Part shown: piece after piece, positions 5,289 to 6,992 of the stretch
How the letters are laid out: each line of letters begins with the position of its first letter
Numbering within the stretch: the first letter of the stretch is position 1
Source: a crenarchaeote SCGC AAA261-N23
GTDB lineage: Archaea > Thermoproteota > Thermoprotei > Gearchaeales > Gearchaeaceae
Assembly: GCA_000375685.1 (NCBI GenBank)
Contig: AQVQ01000054.1
Location: 1-6,992, forward strand
Reading direction: 5' to 3'
DNA: 6,992 nt
Translations under genes and position numbers: made by a program
The notes under the pieces: model-generated
The model's database searches: none
The model's input: the letters and a program-made list of their open reading frames with translations, nothing else
What the model was told of the DNA's origin: nothing

Positions 5289-5954
5289 CTATTTCAATGA
5301 TTTGTGATAATATTTACAAAAGTCTTTTAAAGTACAAATTCTGCAATTAGGCTTTAGGGGCTTGCATATTGATTTGCCAAATCTTATAAACACATCGTTT
5401 ATTTCCTTCCAATATTTTATATCTATTTTTCTCTTAAGTTCTTCCTCAGTTTCTTCAGGAGTTTTAGTCTCAACTATCCCCAATCTATTGAAGATCCTAT
5501 GAACATGTGTGTCTACAGGTATAGCAGGTATATCGTAAGCATACACAAGAACACAGTTTGCTGTTTTCCTTCCTACGCCTGGTAGTTTCAACAATTCTTC
5601 AATACTTGATGGGACCTTTCCTTTATACTCTTCAACGAGTACTTTTGCTAATCTTATCAGTATTTTTGCTTTGTTATTGTAAAATCCAACTTTCCTAATT
5701 GTATTTCTTAATTCTTCATGTTCTGCCTTGTATAGGTCAAAAACTGTTGGATATTTTTTTATAAAATCAACAACAACTTTTTCAGTTATTTCATCCTTTG
5801 TTCTGTGAGATAATATGGTTGCAACAAGAACTACATAAGGATCTTTAATTTTACTTGTCAAATCTCCAAGCATTGTAACCTTGTTGAAAGGTTCCTTTGA
5901 AAGCATATCTTTTATTCTCTGCAAAATTAAATCAAAATGGTAATTATATTGCAT
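5289..5954 (-). CDS. nth: Endonuclease III (DNA glycosylase/AP lyase)
   Basis: The 221-residue protein carries the complete Nth signature. The helix-hairpin-helix is LPGVGRKTANCVL (124-136), with catalytic lysine K130. The catalytic aspartate is D148 in VDTHVHR. A C-terminal 4Fe-4S site, C197-x6-C204-x2-C207-x5-C213, matches the E. coli enzyme with a constant 10-residue offset. It should excise oxidised pyrimidines (such as thymine glycol) and nick the resulting abasic site in base-excision repair. The N-terminal loop ILSHRTKDE replaces the bacterial LLSAQATD; this is common in archaeal homologues and may alter base recognition. It starts 5 nt after the AmrS stop codon, so the two are almost certainly one transcript. 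No strong Shine-Dalgarno sequence is visible. The Fe-S carrier follows 44 nt downstream. Confidence 0.95.
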   Translation of the reverse strand: MQYNYHFDLILQRIKDMLSKEPFNKVTMLGDLTSKIKDPYVVLVATILSHRTKDEITEKVVVDFIKKYPTVFDLYKAEHEELRNTIRKVGFYNNKAKILIRLAKVLVEEYKGKVPSSIEELLKLPGVGRKTANCVLVYAYDIPAIPVDTHVHRIFNRLGIVETKTPEETEEELKRKIDIKYWKEINDVFIRFGKSICKPLKPNCRICTLKDFCKYYHKSLK

Positions 5955-5959
5955 AAAGA

Positions 5960-6992
5960 TTACCAGAAAACAGGTAAAAATCTCGGCTTCGAAACGCTCT
6001 TACTTAGCTTTCCTACAATTGGTAATTTATAACCGCAGAATTTACATTTGTTTTCCTCATCTAAATGCCAACCTGTTATATCAAAGCCAAATCTTTCTAT
6101 TACAACGTTGTTACATTCAGGGCAGTATGTATTCTCTAATGGATGACCTGGCACGTTTCCTATGTAAACATATCTCAAGCCAACTTCTTTAGCTACTTTC
6201 CAGTGCTTTTCTAAAGTCTCAACAGGAGTCCAAGGAAGATTTTGAAGCTTATAATCTGGATGAAATCTTAGGAAATGTAAAGGAGTATCTGGACCAAGAT
6301 TATCGTAAATCCATTTAGCAAGTTCCCTTGCTGCTTCTAAATTATCACCTATCTGTGGTACAACTAAATCCGTTATCTCAATATGTATATTCGTTTTTTT
6401 AAGCTCTAACAGAGATTCAAATATTGGTTCAGGACCTGGAACAATTATGTACTTCTGCATGAAATTCTTCTCAGCATTTCCTTTGAAATCAACTGTTATT
6501 GCATCTAGAAATTCTGTAAGCATTTTAATAGATTCAGGAGTTAAGTAACCGTTTGATACAAACGTATTAAATAAACCATGCTTCCTTGCCACAACACCTA
6601 CATCCCTTGCAAATTCTATAAATATTGTCGGTTCATTGTAAGTATAAGTTATACCTTCGCTTTTAGTCTTTAAAGCCATTTCTACAACTTCTTCAGGTGT
6701 GACATCCATTCCTTCAACCTTTCTTCTTTGGCTAATATCAAAATTTTGGCAATATTGACAAAGCCAATTACAACCTGTTGTAGCTATTGAAAGAACTTTA
6801 GAACCTGGATGAAAGTGAACAAGGGGCTTTTTCTCTATAGGATCGATGTGGCTTGCTATGATCTTTCCATAAACTAACAAATATAATTTACCATCAATAT
6901 TTTTTCTAATACCACACAACCCTATCATATTTTCAGGTATATTACAATACCTAGCACAAGCAGTACATCTGACCCTATTATTCGGTAATCTT
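5960..6992 (-). CDS. amrS: AmmeMemoRadiSam system radical SAM enzyme, 5' end outside window
   Basis: The frame stays open to the right edge, so 343 residues are visible and the true start lies beyond it. ATG 6926-6928 is internal: ahead of it the frame encodes CTACARYCNIPEN, joining GLCGIRKNIDG to form the Cys-rich N terminus typical of this family. Further in are the radical SAM triad C-x3-C-x2-C (TTGCNWLCQYCQN, about visible residues 72-84), a TYNEPTIF motif, FVSNGYLTPE, and a C-terminal ribbon with CPEC and CKFC. The enzyme binds a SAM-cleaving 4Fe-4S cluster. The family is named for genomic linkage with AMMECR1 and Memo proteins, neither of which is in this window, and its reaction is unsettled. 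It is cotranscribed with endonuclease III, whose ATG follows the stop by 5 nt. Confidence 0.92.
   Translation of the reverse strand, partial: RLPNNRVRCTACARYCNIPENMIGLCGIRKNIDGKLYLLVYGKIIASHIDPIEKKPLVHFHPGSKVLSIATTGCNWLCQYCQNFDISQRRKVEGMDVTPEEVVEMALKTKSEGITYTYNEPTIFIEFARDVGVVARKHGLFNTFVSNGYLTPESIKMLTEFLDAITVDFKGNAEKNFMQKYIIVPGPEPIFESLLELKKTNIHIEITDLVVPQIGDNLEAARELAKWIYDNLGPDTPLHFLRFHPDYKLQNLPWTPVETLEKHWKVAKEVGLRYVYIGNVPGHPLENTYCPECNNVVIERFGFDITGWHLDEENKCKFCGYKLPIVGKLSKSVSKPRFLPVFW

Overview
The window looks like chromosome of a thermophilic crenarchaeon, most plausibly Sulfolobales or a near relative. This is inferred from strongly AT-rich DNA, TATA-like boxes about 26-29 nt ahead of start codons with essentially no leader, a COG2522-type HTH regulator, an archaeal-style endonuclease III, an AmrS radical SAM protein and a long Asn/Ser-rich, sequon-dense surface protein. 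No rRNA, tRNA, insertion sequence or CRISPR array is visible.

Left part (3-1880, + strand): a compact three-gene run. It opens with the 3' end of a SET-domain lysine methyltransferase gene cut by the window edge. A macro-domain (ADP-ribose-binding) protein follows 4 nt later, then a zinc-dependent MDR dehydrogenase whose ATG overlaps the macro stop codon. The spacing implies one transcript. It joins a SAM-using protein methyltransferase, an ADP-ribose-metabolite binder and a probably NAD-dependent dehydrogenase, a combination I do not recognise as a described system and the most interesting feature here.

Middle (1881-2985, + strand): a gene-poor stretch holding possible hairpins, a 25-nt element resembling a solitary CRISPR repeat, a small HTH regulator with a C-terminal Cys/His cluster, probable remains of decayed short genes, and a 43-residue zinc-ribbon protein too small for routine gene calling. 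From 2986 to 4896 lies a 636-residue secreted or surface protein with a signal peptide, beta-strand/Asn/Ser-rich repeats, a fibronectin type III-like domain and a C-terminal membrane anchor.

Right part (4897-6992, - strand): reading leftward, AmrS (5' end beyond the window), endonuclease III (5 nt gap) and an A-type Fe-S carrier with its own TATA box. AmrS and endonuclease III both carry the Cys motif for a 4Fe-4S cluster, so the carrier's position beside them is suggestive. The carrier gene meets the surface-protein gene tail to tail with no base between the stop codons, and its likely poly-U terminator lies inside the lysine codons of the surface protein's tail.
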